A stretch of 64,000 bases of DNA. Origin: Aequorivita iocasae (GTDB taxonomy: Bacteria; Bacteroidota; Bacteroidia; Flavobacteriales; Flavobacteriaceae). Within the stretch, counting starts at the first letter, position 1. Every line of letters begins with the position of its first letter. Under the pieces are notes generated by a model, which saw only the letters and a list, made by a program, of their open reading frames with translations, was not told where the DNA came from and did no database searches. Both the position numbers and the translations under genes were made by a program. Positions 43,391 to 52,986 of this stretch are shown here, in pieces. The stretch is taken from the NCBI RefSeq assembly GCF_016757735.1, contig NZ_CP068439.1:62001-126000 (forward strand), in the 5' to 3' direction.

Positions 43391-43750
43391 TCATTTAGCT
43401 TTTTGATTCCTACGAGTTGTTTTTATAGATGCCACTACAATTGATAAAATCTCTGTTCCTTCTTTATGCAAATCTGTGATTTCAGGTTTCAAACTTGGAT
43501 TTATTTCGGATAAAAGTTCTAAAAAATATAAAGTTTCATCTGCTTCTTCTTCAACAATTTTTAATTTATTTAAAAAATCCGCGGTAGATTTTGCTCTTTG
43601 CGATACACGATAATTAGCGCCAACTGAACTTGAGCACCTAATAAGTTGATTAATATATGCATTATATTCTCTCGTCTTTGGAATTTTTTCACAAAACTTC
43701 CACACATCAATTGCATATTGGCGTGTCCTTTTAAGTAAAGAATTTTCCAT
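43391..43750 (-). CDS. Four-helix-bundle protein (S23/IVS family)
   Basis: A 119-residue helical protein of the family first seen in intervening sequences of 23S rRNA (TIGR02436) and related in fold to the Avd protein of diversity-generating retroelements. Key segments are YAIDVWKFCEKIPKT, the family core INQLIRCSSSVGANYRVSQR, KLKIVEEEADETLYFLELL and a basic tail. ATG at 43750. GTACGAA heptads lie 28 bp past its stop (43181-43362, plus-strand orientation) and the same unit in inverted orientation lies on the other side (43815-43856). No rRNA is nearby. Confidence 0.9.
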   Translation of the reverse strand: MENSLLKRTRQYAIDVWKFCEKIPKTREYNAYINQLIRCSSSVGANYRVSQRAKSTADFLNKLKIVEEEADETLYFLELLSEINPSLKPEITDLHKEGTEILSIVVASIKTTRRNQKAK

Positions 43751-43814
43751 TGCTATTAGAAAAAGTACTTATGATTTTTAAAAATACAAATTAAATAAAA
43801 GTTCAATATCCTAC

Positions 43815-43856
43815 CTCGTACTTCAAACTTTTAACTTCGTAATTCATAATACAACT
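43815..43856 (-). repeat. Heptad array in inverted orientation, six GTACGAA-type units
   Basis: Read on the minus strand the units run AGTTGTA, TTATGAA, TTACGAA, GTTAAAA, GTTTGAA, GTACGAG, the same type as the array at 43181-43362 but in opposite orientation. The array covers the last eight codons and stop of the GT4 gene that ends at 43831. Confidence 0.75.
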
Positions 43857-45006
43857 CCTCCATCCCTTTAACCATTTGTTCCTCATTATGCTGTTGTTCC
43901 ACTTTCTTCCGAGCAGCCAATCGTACTTCTTCAATCTTTAGTAATGGTAGATTTACAAAAGCTTCAATTGCTTCTGCCATAGCCTGTGGTTCGCGGATGG
44001 GAACAATCCATCCTTCTTTTTCTGTTGAAATCAAATCCACTACCCCTCCACAATTGGTACTAATAACCGGCAAGCCAATAGCCATAGCCTCCACCACCAC
44101 ATTCGGGATACCCTCTTCCAAACTGGGCATCAAAAGCAGCGAAGTTTCCTGCATTAGGCTGAATACTTCCGATTGCGGCTTTTGTTTTTCCAAGTACACA
44201 TAATTCTTTAACCCAAGATTGTCCACTAAAAACTGTAGCTCCTCATCGCCTGCACCGCCAATAATGGTATATTGGAATGGAACACCTTTCTCCAGCAAAA
44301 TTTTACAGCTCTGTAAGGCATAATCATAGCCCTTAATCCAATGCGCCCTACCAATAGAGAGTATTTTTAATGGATTGGAACGATTATAGTTTTTTGAAAA
44401 TGGAATTTCATCCAAATTGAGTCCTGTGTAAATGATATGATCTATCTTCTTTGGAGCGTTCCAAATTCTATTGCCATTGGCTGCAATGGCTTTGGAAACG
44501 GAATGAAAGCCAGCTATTTTGGGATACCATTTATTTAAATATTCAAAATTTGCTTCATCAACAAAAGGACGGACGTTGCTATGAAATCCGCGTTGGCTCA
44601 AAACAACCGGTATTTTTTGTTCCATAAGAACTTCTTCAAACCACGGAATTACGGAGGGCCATTGTAAATGAATAATATCAGGATTTATTTTATGTAGTAC
44701 TAGGTTTAGATTCTCTTGTTGCAATTCTTGTTTTTTCCCTTTCAATAGTTTCTTAAAAGCGGAAATGATATTCTTCAAATTTCCAGAAAGCAACCGCAAC
44801 TTTAAAGTTGTAATTACAAAATTGAATTTGTTTTGGTTACTTCCCAAGGAGACATAGTGTACCCCAGCAATGGGCGTTGCCAGTTTTTCGTTGAACCCCA
44901 AAATAAAAACCTCATGCTTTAAAACCAGTCCCTTTACCAGACGATTGATAAATGGGGTGGTTTTAAAACTACCATCGAAGATTATTATTTTTAAAGATTT
45001 AGACAT
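43831..45006 (-). CDS. Family 4 glycosyltransferase
   Basis: A 391-residue GT-B enzyme: ILSIGRAHWIKGYDYALQSC, YTIIGGAGDEELQFLVDNLG and LMPSLEEGIPNVVVEAMAIG, then GLPVISTNCGGVVDLI. I use the ATG at 45006; the frame also opens at a TTG 12 bp earlier that overlaps the upstream stop. The last eight residues (ELYYELRS) are encoded by a heptad array, though they fit a normal GT4 tail. Confidence 0.9.
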   Translation of the reverse strand: MSKSLKIIIFDGSFKTTPFINRLVKGLVLKHEVFILGFNEKLATPIAGVHYVSLGSNQNKFNFVITTLKLRLLSGNLKNIISAFKKLLKGKKQELQQENLNLVLHKINPDIIHLQWPSVIPWFEEVLMEQKIPVVLSQRGFHSNVRPFVDEANFEYLNKWYPKIAGFHSVSKAIAANGNRIWNAPKKIDHIIYTGLNLDEIPFSKNYNRSNPLKILSIGRAHWIKGYDYALQSCKILLEKGVPFQYTIIGGAGDEELQFLVDNLGLKNYVYLEKQKPQSEVFSLMQETSLLLMPSLEEGIPNVVVEAMAIGLPVISTNCGGVVDLISTEKEGWIVPIREPQAMAEAIEAFVNLPLLKIEEVRLAARKKVEQQHNEEQMVKGMEELYYELRS

Positions 45007-45014
45007 CCCATTTT

Positions 45015-46037
45015 TCAATTTAGTTTTTTATAAAACCCTTGCACATCCTTTGCTATATTTGACCATTCGAGCTCTAACGCTTTTTTTCGGGAAGTCTTAC
45101 CTATTGCTTCCAAACGTGACTCAACTTGTAATAATGCTACAGTTTCATCAATAAATTTCCCAACATTTCCACTTTCACATAAAACATTTGAAGTGTCCTT
45201 CAAATAGATTTCATTCCCTCCTACCTTACTGGTAATAATGGGAAGACCGCAAGCCATGGCTTCCAATAGGGAATTACAGGCAGTACTATCCAACATAGGT
45301 AAGTATAGCAATGATGCCTCTTGGTAAAGCAGGCGCAACTGTTCATCTTTTACACCCGTCAAAATATTTACACAGCTATGGGGAAGTATTTTATCTTTAT
45401 AAGCCGGATGTATAACTACATTTACTTTTAAATCCTTTACTTTCTCGGCAAGCGTTGGAACCGTTTTATTAAAAGTCTCAAAATCACGCAAATGCTGCCC
45501 CACGAATAATAAGGTATTCCTTTTCTTATTATAAATATCCGGGACAAAAAATTGTGTATCTACTCCGTGTGGTATATACGCTATATCATCAATCTGCAAC
45601 CAATCCTTTAAAAAATCCACTTGATTTATACCTACGGCAATGGCAGCATCCAATTTTTGTAAAGCTGCCGGATTGGGGATGGTTTGCTTTAAGATCTCTG
45701 GCGGTTTGTGAAAGGAGGCACAAAACCTTGTGTTGGGAAAGCTTCTTTTAAAAAACCCTAAATGACGTATATCCCTTTCTCCATTTAAAAAGTGGACTAC
45801 GTTATTTTGTCCTTTGTTTTCTTTAAGTTGTTTGTACAGTTCAATCGCTTTTAAGGTACTTCCCGTAGTATAATTGCCCTTGGCTTGAGTTTGAAATCCC
45901 GCAAAAATTTTAGCAAGGCGATATGGAAATTTGGTAGAGCCGTAAATAACCTCAGCGTCCAAATAATCCATCAATCTGCCATAGCCAGAATTACTAGCGT
46001 GATGTTGAGAGCGATGATGGATCAAAAATTTATTCAA
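45015..46037 (-). CDS. Family 4 glycosyltransferase
   Basis: A 340-residue GT-B enzyme with HHRSQHHASNSGYGRLMDYL at the N-terminus, LLFVGQHLRDFETFNKTVPT, ILTGVKDEQLRLLYQEASLL and LPMLDSTACNSLLEAMACGL, the last being the conserved donor-site helix. The start is the TTG at 46037; no ATG is near. It overlaps the upstream gene's end by 8 bp. Sugar unknown. Confidence 0.87.
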   Translation of the reverse strand: MNKFLIHHRSQHHASNSGYGRLMDYLDAEVIYGSTKFPYRLAKIFAGFQTQAKGNYTTGSTLKAIELYKQLKENKGQNNVVHFLNGERDIRHLGFFKRSFPNTRFCASFHKPPEILKQTIPNPAALQKLDAAIAVGINQVDFLKDWLQIDDIAYIPHGVDTQFFVPDIYNKKRNTLLFVGQHLRDFETFNKTVPTLAEKVKDLKVNVVIHPAYKDKILPHSCVNILTGVKDEQLRLLYQEASLLYLPMLDSTACNSLLEAMACGLPIITSKVGGNEIYLKDTSNVLCESGNVGKFIDETVALLQVESRLEAIGKTSRKKALELEWSNIAKDVQGFYKKLN

Positions 46038-47163
46038 AATCAGTATTTAAAAGGTTATAGAAAAAAATTGAAGGCGTAATATATTTTTCGTAATACTGAC
46101 GTGCGTTATTTCCTAAAAAATCTCTTTTCTTATTATCAGCAAGTAACTCTTTACAAATCTCAATAAGTTCTTCCTCATTTGAAAAGTAAACCAAATGCAC
46201 TTCATTAATTAATGGATAGGGTATTTCATTGGTCAATTTTTCAGCTACAATACATTTTCCTTGAGATAAATATTCTGGTAAGGTCCACCCCGGGGAATCC
46301 ATCAATCCTTTAGTATAAATGCATATGCCACATTTTTTCATTGCTTTTAAAAAAGAATGTTGATCTCCTGCCACATTTGATATTAATTCTGGATATTCAA
46401 GCTCTGACAATTTATTTCTTTGAAGACCGCCATAAAAGTGATTTGGAAAGTTACTCTTCAATACTTTGATAACACTCACCCTTTGTTGGTTTACTTTTTT
46501 GGTATCTTGAGTAACTGTATCATCAAATAAACGTTTTTGATAAAAAATATTTTCAGAGACAATAGATTCAAAATTTTTAAAATCCGATATTTTTCGAGTA
46601 TTCAAAAAACCCTTGAAATTAAGAACTGCCTTTGTTTTATAAAGCTTCCCCCTTTTAAAAAGTAAACTATCAAATTTGAAAATTTCATAGGCCTTAAACT
46701 TATAGAATAAGAACTTCAATTTATTTTTATTTCTAAGTTTATTGGGTCTTACCATAAAGGGCAAACCCATTGGTTTTATTTTAGAGATATGTTCAGTAGA
46801 AAGAAATTTTATTATAGATTCTTGAAAACACCTCTTATAATAAATATCTGCATTTTTTAGTGCATACGCTCCAAAATGATTGGGGTTGTCATTCAAATCA
46901 AAAGCAATATTTTTTTTTGCTCCATTATAAAACTTAATCTGTACCCAATTAATTTTTGTATTAACGTGGTTAGATGATTTTTCAATATCATTCTCAATGG
47001 AGACCCTACCTTTATAATTTAAGTTTTTAGAGGCTATTTTGAAGTTTATTTTTTCTAATCTACAATATTCTATAATAGAAGTATAAATATAACTTGAGTG
47101 GTTAAGTTCAAGAGGAACAAACCATTTTACTTCCTTAACAGAATTGGTTTTCTTAGTTTTCAC
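46030..47163 (-). CDS. Putative glycosyltransferase, GT-B-like C-terminal half
   Basis: A 377-residue, lysine- and asparagine-rich protein. Only the C-terminal third looks familiar: SPGWTLPEYLSQGKCIVAEK and LVYFSNEEELIEICKELLAD resemble the donor domain of family 1/4 glycosyltransferases, with the family Pro-Glu-Tyr helix. The first 230 residues are not recognised. GTG at 47163 lies inside the upstream gene's end. Its base composition is strikingly AT-rich relative to its neighbours. Confidence 0.6.
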   Translation of the reverse strand: MKTKKTNSVKEVKWFVPLELNHSSYIYTSIIEYCRLEKINFKIASKNLNYKGRVSIENDIEKSSNHVNTKINWVQIKFYNGAKKNIAFDLNDNPNHFGAYALKNADIYYKRCFQESIIKFLSTEHISKIKPMGLPFMVRPNKLRNKNKLKFLFYKFKAYEIFKFDSLLFKRGKLYKTKAVLNFKGFLNTRKISDFKNFESIVSENIFYQKRLFDDTVTQDTKKVNQQRVSVIKVLKSNFPNHFYGGLQRNKLSELEYPELISNVAGDQHSFLKAMKKCGICIYTKGLMDSPGWTLPEYLSQGKCIVAEKLTNEIPYPLINEVHLVYFSNEEELIEICKELLADNKKRDFLGNNARQYYEKYITPSIFFYNLLNTDFE

Positions 47164-48298
47164 TTTTAGATATCATATTTATAGAATTACTTAAAGCATT
47201 TTCCGTTTGGGAAAGGCTCCATTTTTGTTCCACTACCAACCTTGCATTTTCGCTTAAGCGAAAAGCAAGTGCTTCCGACTGTACAAAATCCAAGACCTTA
47301 GCTGCATACGTATCTTTAGTGGTTAATATACCATTAACTCCATTCTCAACAATCTCATCTGGGCCTCCCGACCCTTTAATGGCTGCCACGGGAGTCCCAC
47401 AGGCCATTGCCTCTACCATTACCATCCCAAAGGACTCATGAGTACTGGGCAATAATAAAAGATTGGCTTTTTGGTAATAAGGAATTAATTTTACCTGTTC
47501 AACACTTCCTATGAACTTTAAGTGTTCTACAATTTGCAATTTAATTGCCAATTGTTTTAATTCAGAAAAATAAGTTTCATCACTTATAGGTCCCACAATA
47601 GTCAGATTCACAGGCTTATCTTGCTTCTCTAAAAGATAGTGTAGTGCATTTAGACAAAGCTCTATTTGTTTCAAGCGCGATATGCGGCCTACAAAAAGCA
47701 ACTCAATAGTACTGGATGGCTTTTCTTTTGGAATAAAAACAGCAGTATCAATCCCCAAGGGCATTACACGAATATTTAGGTCTTTAAAAACACTGTTTTG
47801 TAACAATGCTCTCTTTTGGATTTCTGTGTGAACTATTAAATGATGTGCTTTTTGATAGTATTTTTTGGCCGTAAGGTCATCAGAAATGTGAATTCCTCCC
47901 AACATAGTCACATATGGTTTTTGTTTCTTTACTAACATGTCTGCTAGCTTAAAGCAATAGGCACTGCCATGGCCAGACATATTGATGATGGTTAAATCAG
48001 GGGTGTTAAAAAAAGCGTTCCAATAATGAAAAAAGGAATGCTGCTTGCGCCAAGCGTGGCGTTTTTTGAGAACAGGTTTGGATATAGGCCAAAACCTTTT
48101 GGTCATTCCATTTATTTTTTTGGAAAAAGGAAAAACACTCCCTGTAAAGTAATCCATGGTAACTTCGTAGCCTTCTCCCTGCAACTTTAGCAATGCCTTT
48201 TCATGAGGCTTACTATGTGAATAAAAAAGATCTTGTTCACTTAAACCTACGGCTTTCGCAGAGAAGGGATGAAGTATGGAGATTTTTTTAGGTTTCAT
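47153..48298 (-). CDS. Family 4 glycosyltransferase
   Basis: A 381-residue GT-B enzyme: ISILHPFSAKAVGLSEQDLF, NMSGHGSAYCFKLADMLVKK, LLFVGRISRLKQIELCLNAL, FIGSVEQVKLIPYYQKANLL and LPSTHESFGMVMVEAMACGT (ESFGMVMVE is the conserved acidic motif). ATG at 48298. It overlaps the sulfotransferase gene by 4 bp. Confidence 0.92.
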   Translation of the reverse strand: MKPKKISILHPFSAKAVGLSEQDLFYSHSKPHEKALLKLQGEGYEVTMDYFTGSVFPFSKKINGMTKRFWPISKPVLKKRHAWRKQHSFFHYWNAFFNTPDLTIINMSGHGSAYCFKLADMLVKKQKPYVTMLGGIHISDDLTAKKYYQKAHHLIVHTEIQKRALLQNSVFKDLNIRVMPLGIDTAVFIPKEKPSSTIELLFVGRISRLKQIELCLNALHYLLEKQDKPVNLTIVGPISDETYFSELKQLAIKLQIVEHLKFIGSVEQVKLIPYYQKANLLLLPSTHESFGMVMVEAMACGTPVAAIKGSGGPDEIVENGVNGILTTKDTYAAKVLDFVQSEALAFRLSENARLVVEQKWSLSQTENALSNSINMISKSEN

Positions 48299-49092
48299 AT
48301 TAAATGGCTTTTATCACCAAAAAATCTATCTATAAAAGATTTTCGCTTAAACCTTCTAGTCTTAATTGCAGAATAAAGTTCTAAATCATATTTAATCATG
48401 TTGTTTAAAAGGTTCTCATCAATTTCAAAATCTGTATTAATTATACTTGACTGATTTCTTATTCGATAATTTATATTTTTCCAACCATATTGTTTTTTCA
48501 TATAAAGTAATGCTTCATCAAAATGTTCCAATTCAAAAAAAAGAATAGAATTACAATTTTCTTTTGCGCGTTCTAATAATGCTTTATCAGTAGGTCTTCT
48601 TTCGTTTAAAAAAAAATCAAATGGCCCTGCCAATTGTCTGGTAAGGATATTATCTAAACCATCCTTTTTAACTTGTTTTAAGTATGCATTGAATTCAAAA
48701 TTATTTTCACGCAAATCTTCATAAAAATATCTGCCTTTTTTACAATGTTCTTTGTAATCTGAAAACAATCGTTCTCTTGGATGTCTAACAAATGAAATAT
48801 ATTGGATTTCTTCACTGTAGTTTTCATGAAAACCATAACCTACATGCCCACCAATAAATGCAATTTTCTTTAAAACACCAGAGGAAAGTTTTTCAATAAT
48901 TCGAAGTGTTTGAGGTGCCGAGTTGTACCCCCCGGGCAAACGTATAGCTGTATTATTATACACAAGATTAGTGTTTAAATAATTTACAGGCGATTCATCT
49001 ATTTTTGGTTTCAATAATTGTACGTGATTATTTTTTACTACATCGTAAAAAGTAGTGCCAGCTGTTTTTGGAATATGTAAAAAGAAAATCAT
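48295..49092 (-). CDS. Sulfotransferase family 2 domain protein
   Basis: A 265-residue protein with an N-terminal FFLHIPKTAGTTFYDVV, the PAPS phosphosulfate loop of the Sulfotransfer_2 family, and ISFVRHPRERLFSDYKEHCK, the 3'-phosphate motif with the conserved RHPRER. Sulfates a carbohydrate in related systems. ATG at 49092. It sits between an acyltransferase and a GT4, so it is part of the decorating set of the glycan. Confidence 0.88.
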   Translation of the reverse strand: MIFFLHIPKTAGTTFYDVVKNNHVQLLKPKIDESPVNYLNTNLVYNNTAIRLPGGYNSAPQTLRIIEKLSSGVLKKIAFIGGHVGYGFHENYSEEIQYISFVRHPRERLFSDYKEHCKKGRYFYEDLRENNFEFNAYLKQVKKDGLDNILTRQLAGPFDFFLNERRPTDKALLERAKENCNSILFFELEHFDEALLYMKKQYGWKNINYRIRNQSSIINTDFEIDENLLNNMIKYDLELYSAIKTRRFKRKSFIDRFFGDKSHLI

Positions 49093-49094
49093 TA

Positions 49095-50111
49095 TTATTT
49101 TTTAAGCTCCTGCTTTTTTAATTTTCGTTTATAAGCGTCAATATTTTTATCAATAAGGTGTACAATAAAAAAACAGAAAAGTAATAATACTAAGGAATAT
49201 GGAATTATTGCCGTCATTTTTAATTTAAAACTTCCTTCAATTAATCCATATCCTATGATCCCCGAATAAAAAATCGCAATCAAGTAATGAGATAAATAAA
49301 TGGGATAGCTATAATAACCTAAATAAGAATCAATTTTTTTAATCCTTTGATTTATCTTAAAAGTATATAATAGATAGACCAAAACAAAAGCTATAAGCAT
49401 ATTAAAGTAGATAGCAAGTTCTTTTAAAAAAAAACCATATCTATGGCCAAATAAGGCATTTAAAACAAATAAAATATAAACTAAAAGTATAGTAAAAAGC
49501 CTTACATTTATTAAAGTTCTTGTTTTAGTTATCCAATAAAGAGAAGCCCCCATAGCAAAAGGCAGACTAGATGCAAAAATTGCACTGTATCTATAAGTCG
49601 CTATATTATAAAAATAATATGTGCCAATAAAATATAAAACACTTAGTGTTAACCAAATAAAAGTTCTTTTAAAAGTTTTTGAAATTCCAAAAGAAATTAA
49701 ACAATAAAAGAATAGTTCATTAGTTAAGGCCCATGAAGGTGGCACTAATCTGGGTTCTATTCTATGTGGTACAACATTTGGATATATCATTGTAATATTG
49801 GCAATCCATTCTATTCCTCCCTTTGGCATGAATAAATCGGGATGTCTAATTAGCTGAGGGAAAATAATTATAGCTATAATAGTAACAACTAAAATAATTA
49901 AATATGTAGGGTATAATCTTAGAATTCTATTAAGCCAAAAAAAATTAAACCCTTTAAAAGAATAGCCATACGTTTCATGCATTATCAATGTCATCAAAAA
50001 ACCCGAAAGCAGAAAAAAGAAAGAAACAGAATAATTGCCCAAAGTGGGCACATTAAAAATGTGAAGCAATACTACATTAATGGCCAATAAGGTTCTTAAA
50101 ATTCCGAACAT
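49095..50111 (-). CDS. Acyltransferase family 3 membrane protein
   Basis: A 338-residue protein with about ten membrane helices, of the OafA/NodX acyltransferase-3 type that O-acylates sugars at the inner membrane. It begins MFGILRTLLAINVVLLHIFN, has FFFLLSGFLMTLIM and WLNRILRLYPTYL (the R-x-x-R-x-x-P core), and PPSWALTNELFFYCLISFG. ATG at 50111. The strict N-terminal Arg/His pair is reduced to RTLLAINVVLLH. Likely O-acetylates the polymer. Confidence 0.88.
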   Translation of the reverse strand: MFGILRTLLAINVVLLHIFNVPTLGNYSVSFFFLLSGFLMTLIMHETYGYSFKGFNFFWLNRILRLYPTYLIILVVTIIAIIIFPQLIRHPDLFMPKGGIEWIANITMIYPNVVPHRIEPRLVPPSWALTNELFFYCLISFGISKTFKRTFIWLTLSVLYFIGTYYFYNIATYRYSAIFASSLPFAMGASLYWITKTRTLINVRLFTILLVYILFVLNALFGHRYGFFLKELAIYFNMLIAFVLVYLLYTFKINQRIKKIDSYLGYYSYPIYLSHYLIAIFYSGIIGYGLIEGSFKLKMTAIIPYSLVLLLFCFFIVHLIDKNIDAYKRKLKKQELKK

Positions 50112-50114
50112 ACA

Positions 50115-51053
50115 TTAAAACCGTTTAATTATTTTTCTTTTTAACTTGCTTAATTTTTTATTAATTTTTTTTTTGTTTAATCTCATATAATACCCATCAA
50201 ATAAATTCTTTAATCCATTTAATGCAATGGTCATTCTTGAGTGCGCTTTATAATGCATCCCTGAATAGCTTATATAAAACTTATGTGGATTGTCGTGATA
50301 TTTTATCTCGCTAAACCTCATTGTCCGTTTCCAATTGATAAAATGAAGATACATTACTTCATTAACAGGTTTTCCGTTTTTAAACTCCAACATTTTGCCA
50401 TCCTTCCAAAGCCATTTGTCAAGATAGTATTCTTGGTGGGAGTCGCGATCGTTTTCTTGGTTGCAGAGAATAGTGTCCCATTTTATCCTTAAGCTAGATT
50501 CTGAATCTAATTTATTCCATAAAAAATCGGTAAAAACATCCTCATCCATACGTTGCAGCTTAACCATAGCAAGTTTGTCTTTGAATTCCGGAATAGACTT
50601 ATAAAGTGAGTTTACTTCACAATTATTTTTGAAAATAGTAAAGTGCCCCGAAGTATTGTTTATTCTACTTGAAATAATATCATATTTTTTTAAGTCATCT
50701 TGAGTTATAAAAGCCCGAATATTGCCCCAAACAATATCCATATCACAATAGCCCCAAAAATCACAATCCATTAAATACTCCGAAAATAAATCTCCAAAAG
50801 CAGGCCGCAAATCGCATATTTTTCTAGGGGCAAGTGGAATTGTAGTTTTAAAAAATGTATCTATTTTTCTATTAAATTCTTCTTGAGTAGTTTTTATAAA
50901 ACTTGCATTTTCTGGGTATTCAATAGGTATTTTACAATCGGTTATAAACAACCAATTAATTGTGGGATTCTTGGCAATGGTAACTAAATAGGCATCAATC
51001 CAAAATGGCCATTTGCCCAAATATGGAACTATCATTATTATTTTACCCATCAT
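50115..51053 (-). CDS. DUF6625-like predicted glycosyltransferase-fold protein
   Basis: A 312-residue protein starting MMGKIIMIVPYLGKWPFWID. DFWGYCDMDIVWGN contains a D-x-D likely to bind metal as in GT-A folds, and KLQRMDEDVFTDFLWNKL follows. I recall such proteins annotated as DUF6625 in exopolysaccharide loci. The C-terminal 40 residues are basic. It overlaps the upstream GT2 gene by 11 bp. Probably a sugar transferase, but this has not been shown. Confidence 0.7.
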   Translation of the reverse strand: MMGKIIMIVPYLGKWPFWIDAYLVTIAKNPTINWLFITDCKIPIEYPENASFIKTTQEEFNRKIDTFFKTTIPLAPRKICDLRPAFGDLFSEYLMDCDFWGYCDMDIVWGNIRAFITQDDLKKYDIISSRINNTSGHFTIFKNNCEVNSLYKSIPEFKDKLAMVKLQRMDEDVFTDFLWNKLDSESSLRIKWDTILCNQENDRDSHQEYYLDKWLWKDGKMLEFKNGKPVNEVMYLHFINWKRTMRFSEIKYHDNPHKFYISYSGMHYKAHSRMTIALNGLKNLFDGYYMRLNKKKINKKLSKLKRKIIKRF

Positions 51054-51963
51054 TCTTCGGTTTCATTTTATCAAATCCTCTTTTGGTTATTGTATTGTAC
51101 GCAATGTAAAGCATAAATACCATTGTAGATTTATGGTAACATTCCTTAAAGAATTTAAAATCACTTAAAATCCAATTAAGCTTATTTGCTTTTATTAAGG
51201 TTTTATAGGTTTTTCTTCCCTGCCTTTTTGCTTTTGCTACAATAAGTGGATTTTCAAAATGTCTTTTCTGTAATATCTTTGAAAGATAAATTAATGATTC
51301 TGACTGCTTTGGCGATATTGAAATAGAGTCTGGCGAAATACGATAACAAGTTAGCGCAACATCTAAAAAACAATAGGTAAGTTTTTGTTGAAATATCCTT
51401 CCAAAAAATTCAAATTCCTCCCCTTTCCATAAATGCTCATCAAACCGCTCCTCATTTATAATTGCTCTTTTAAGCATCACATCATTGGTAATTACCGGTT
51501 TTTTCCCAAGGATAAAATCAATATAAAATTCCGCTGAAGTAAAACATTCCGTATTTATAATTTGGGGAGCTTGGAAAATATCACTTTCCGAATGGTCGTC
51601 AATAATAACCTCTGCTTCTTTCTTTAAAGCAAACTCCAGTTTTACTTTAAGTTTTTCAGGGTGCATCAAATCATCACTATCAAACCACTGTATATACTCT
51701 CCTTTACTATGTTCATATCCATAGTTTCTACACGCACTAGGGCCTTTAGGCCTACTAGTCGGTCTATGGATATATTGAAATCTTGGGTCACGTTGCAAAA
51801 AGCTATTTACAAGGCTTGCGGTTCCGTCTGTACTTCCATCATCTACAACAATGCATTCCCATAACCGATAGGTTTGGTTTTCAATGGATTTTAAGGTAGC
51901 ATCGAGCACATGGGCCCTATTATAGGTTGGGATTATTACAGATATAAGGGAATTGGATTCCAT
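51043..51963 (-). CDS. Family 2 glycosyltransferase
   Basis: A 306-residue GT2: ISVIIPTYNRAHVLDATLKS, IVVDDGSTDGTASLVNSFL, SACRNYGYEHSKGEYIQWFD and DSDDL as the metal site, with HLWKGEEFEFFGRIFQQ as the acceptor-side segment. Its closest relative in the window is the adjacent upstream gene, suggesting a tandem duplication. ATG at 51963, 1 bp after the neighbour. Confidence 0.92.
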   Translation of the reverse strand: MESNSLISVIIPTYNRAHVLDATLKSIENQTYRLWECIVVDDGSTDGTASLVNSFLQRDPRFQYIHRPTSRPKGPSACRNYGYEHSKGEYIQWFDSDDLMHPEKLKVKLEFALKKEAEVIIDDHSESDIFQAPQIINTECFTSAEFYIDFILGKKPVITNDVMLKRAIINEERFDEHLWKGEEFEFFGRIFQQKLTYCFLDVALTCYRISPDSISISPKQSESLIYLSKILQKRHFENPLIVAKAKRQGRKTYKTLIKANKLNWILSDFKFFKECYHKSTMVFMLYIAYNTITKRGFDKMKPKNDG

Positions 51964-51964
51964 A

Positions 51965-52933
51965 TTAATTAACAGCGGTTATGCCCTCTTTTTCATTTGC
52001 TTTTGCTAGAACCCTCCTAAAATAATATCCTTTGCCAAAATTTCTATTAAAAAATTTCATGCAAAGAAAACTGATACCGGGCCAGGCTCCAAACTCCTTA
52101 AAAATAGCCTTTGCCAACGCAGATGTGTATGAAAATTCTGATTTTGGGCATTTATAACGTATCTCAACACAGCGCATTAGGAGTCCTTTTCTTATTTGTG
52201 AACTTGCTTCCTTTTTTATATCCTCATACGTTAGCCAACAGGAGGTATAGGCACTTACCATCACGGAATCCCTACTAGGTAGGGTAGCACGGATGGAATC
52301 CTCATGAACTCTTCTAAGCGTTACGTATTCCTCAATAAAAATTGCATTAATGGATTTTAAAACCAATTTTGAAAAATAATTGAATTCTTGTCCAGATGTT
52401 ATATCTTCTTTAAAACAAACTGATTTTGCAAGTTCGATTTTAATACAAGCATCTGGGGTAAGCCAACTTTGTTGTTGCATTATAAAACCCTCTGCAGTTA
52501 TTCCTTTCCTTACACCATCATACATACGCTCTGCCCATGGATCTAAGGAATCAAAAAACTTAGTTTTCGCAATTACATAATCGCAGGTTGAATTAAGTAG
52601 GGCATTTATCTTTACAGTCAGGTGGTTTGGAGTCATTAGATCGTCACTGTCAAAAAAAATAATGTAATCACCTTCAGCCTTTTTTAGTCCAAAATTACGA
52701 GCCCCATTTCCTCCGGGAAGATGTTCTGCTGGACGGGGATAGTATCTAAAGCGATTATCTCCATAAGAATAATCTTCAATTACATTTTCAATATTATCAG
52801 TAGAGCCATCATCAACTATAACACACTCCCAATTTTGATACGTCTGTGCCAAAACCGAATCCAAGGTCTCGCCAATAAGGTGGGCGCGATTGTAGGTTGG
52901 GATTATTATGGAAACTAATGGTTGCTCCTTCAC
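51965..52933 (-). CDS. Family 2 glycosyltransferase
   Basis: A 322-residue GT2 colinear with the following gene: VSIIIPTYNRAHLIGETLDS, VIVDDGSTDNIENVI, GARNFGLKKAEGDYIIFF and DSDDL. ITSGQEFNYFSKLVLKS occupies the acceptor side. It starts with GTG at 52933 and is the first gene of the minus-strand run that extends to 25574. Promoter uncertain; a heptad array begins 53 bp upstream. Confidence 0.9.
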   Translation of the reverse strand: MKEQPLVSIIIPTYNRAHLIGETLDSVLAQTYQNWECVIVDDGSTDNIENVIEDYSYGDNRFRYYPRPAEHLPGGNGARNFGLKKAEGDYIIFFDSDDLMTPNHLTVKINALLNSTCDYVIAKTKFFDSLDPWAERMYDGVRKGITAEGFIMQQQSWLTPDACIKIELAKSVCFKEDITSGQEFNYFSKLVLKSINAIFIEEYVTLRRVHEDSIRATLPSRDSVMVSAYTSCWLTYEDIKKEASSQIRKGLLMRCVEIRYKCPKSEFSYTSALAKAIFKEFGAWPGISFLCMKFFNRNFGKGYYFRRVLAKANEKEGITAVN

Positions 52934-52986
52934 GGGGGTCTGTTTGGTCTGCTAATTTAAGGAAAAGATTTGGGTTGTTTGATTTC

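Noticed and set aside
43391-43750. Intervening sequence of a 23S rRNA gene
   Set aside because: The encoded family is known from such sequences, but no rRNA sequence flanks either copy here.
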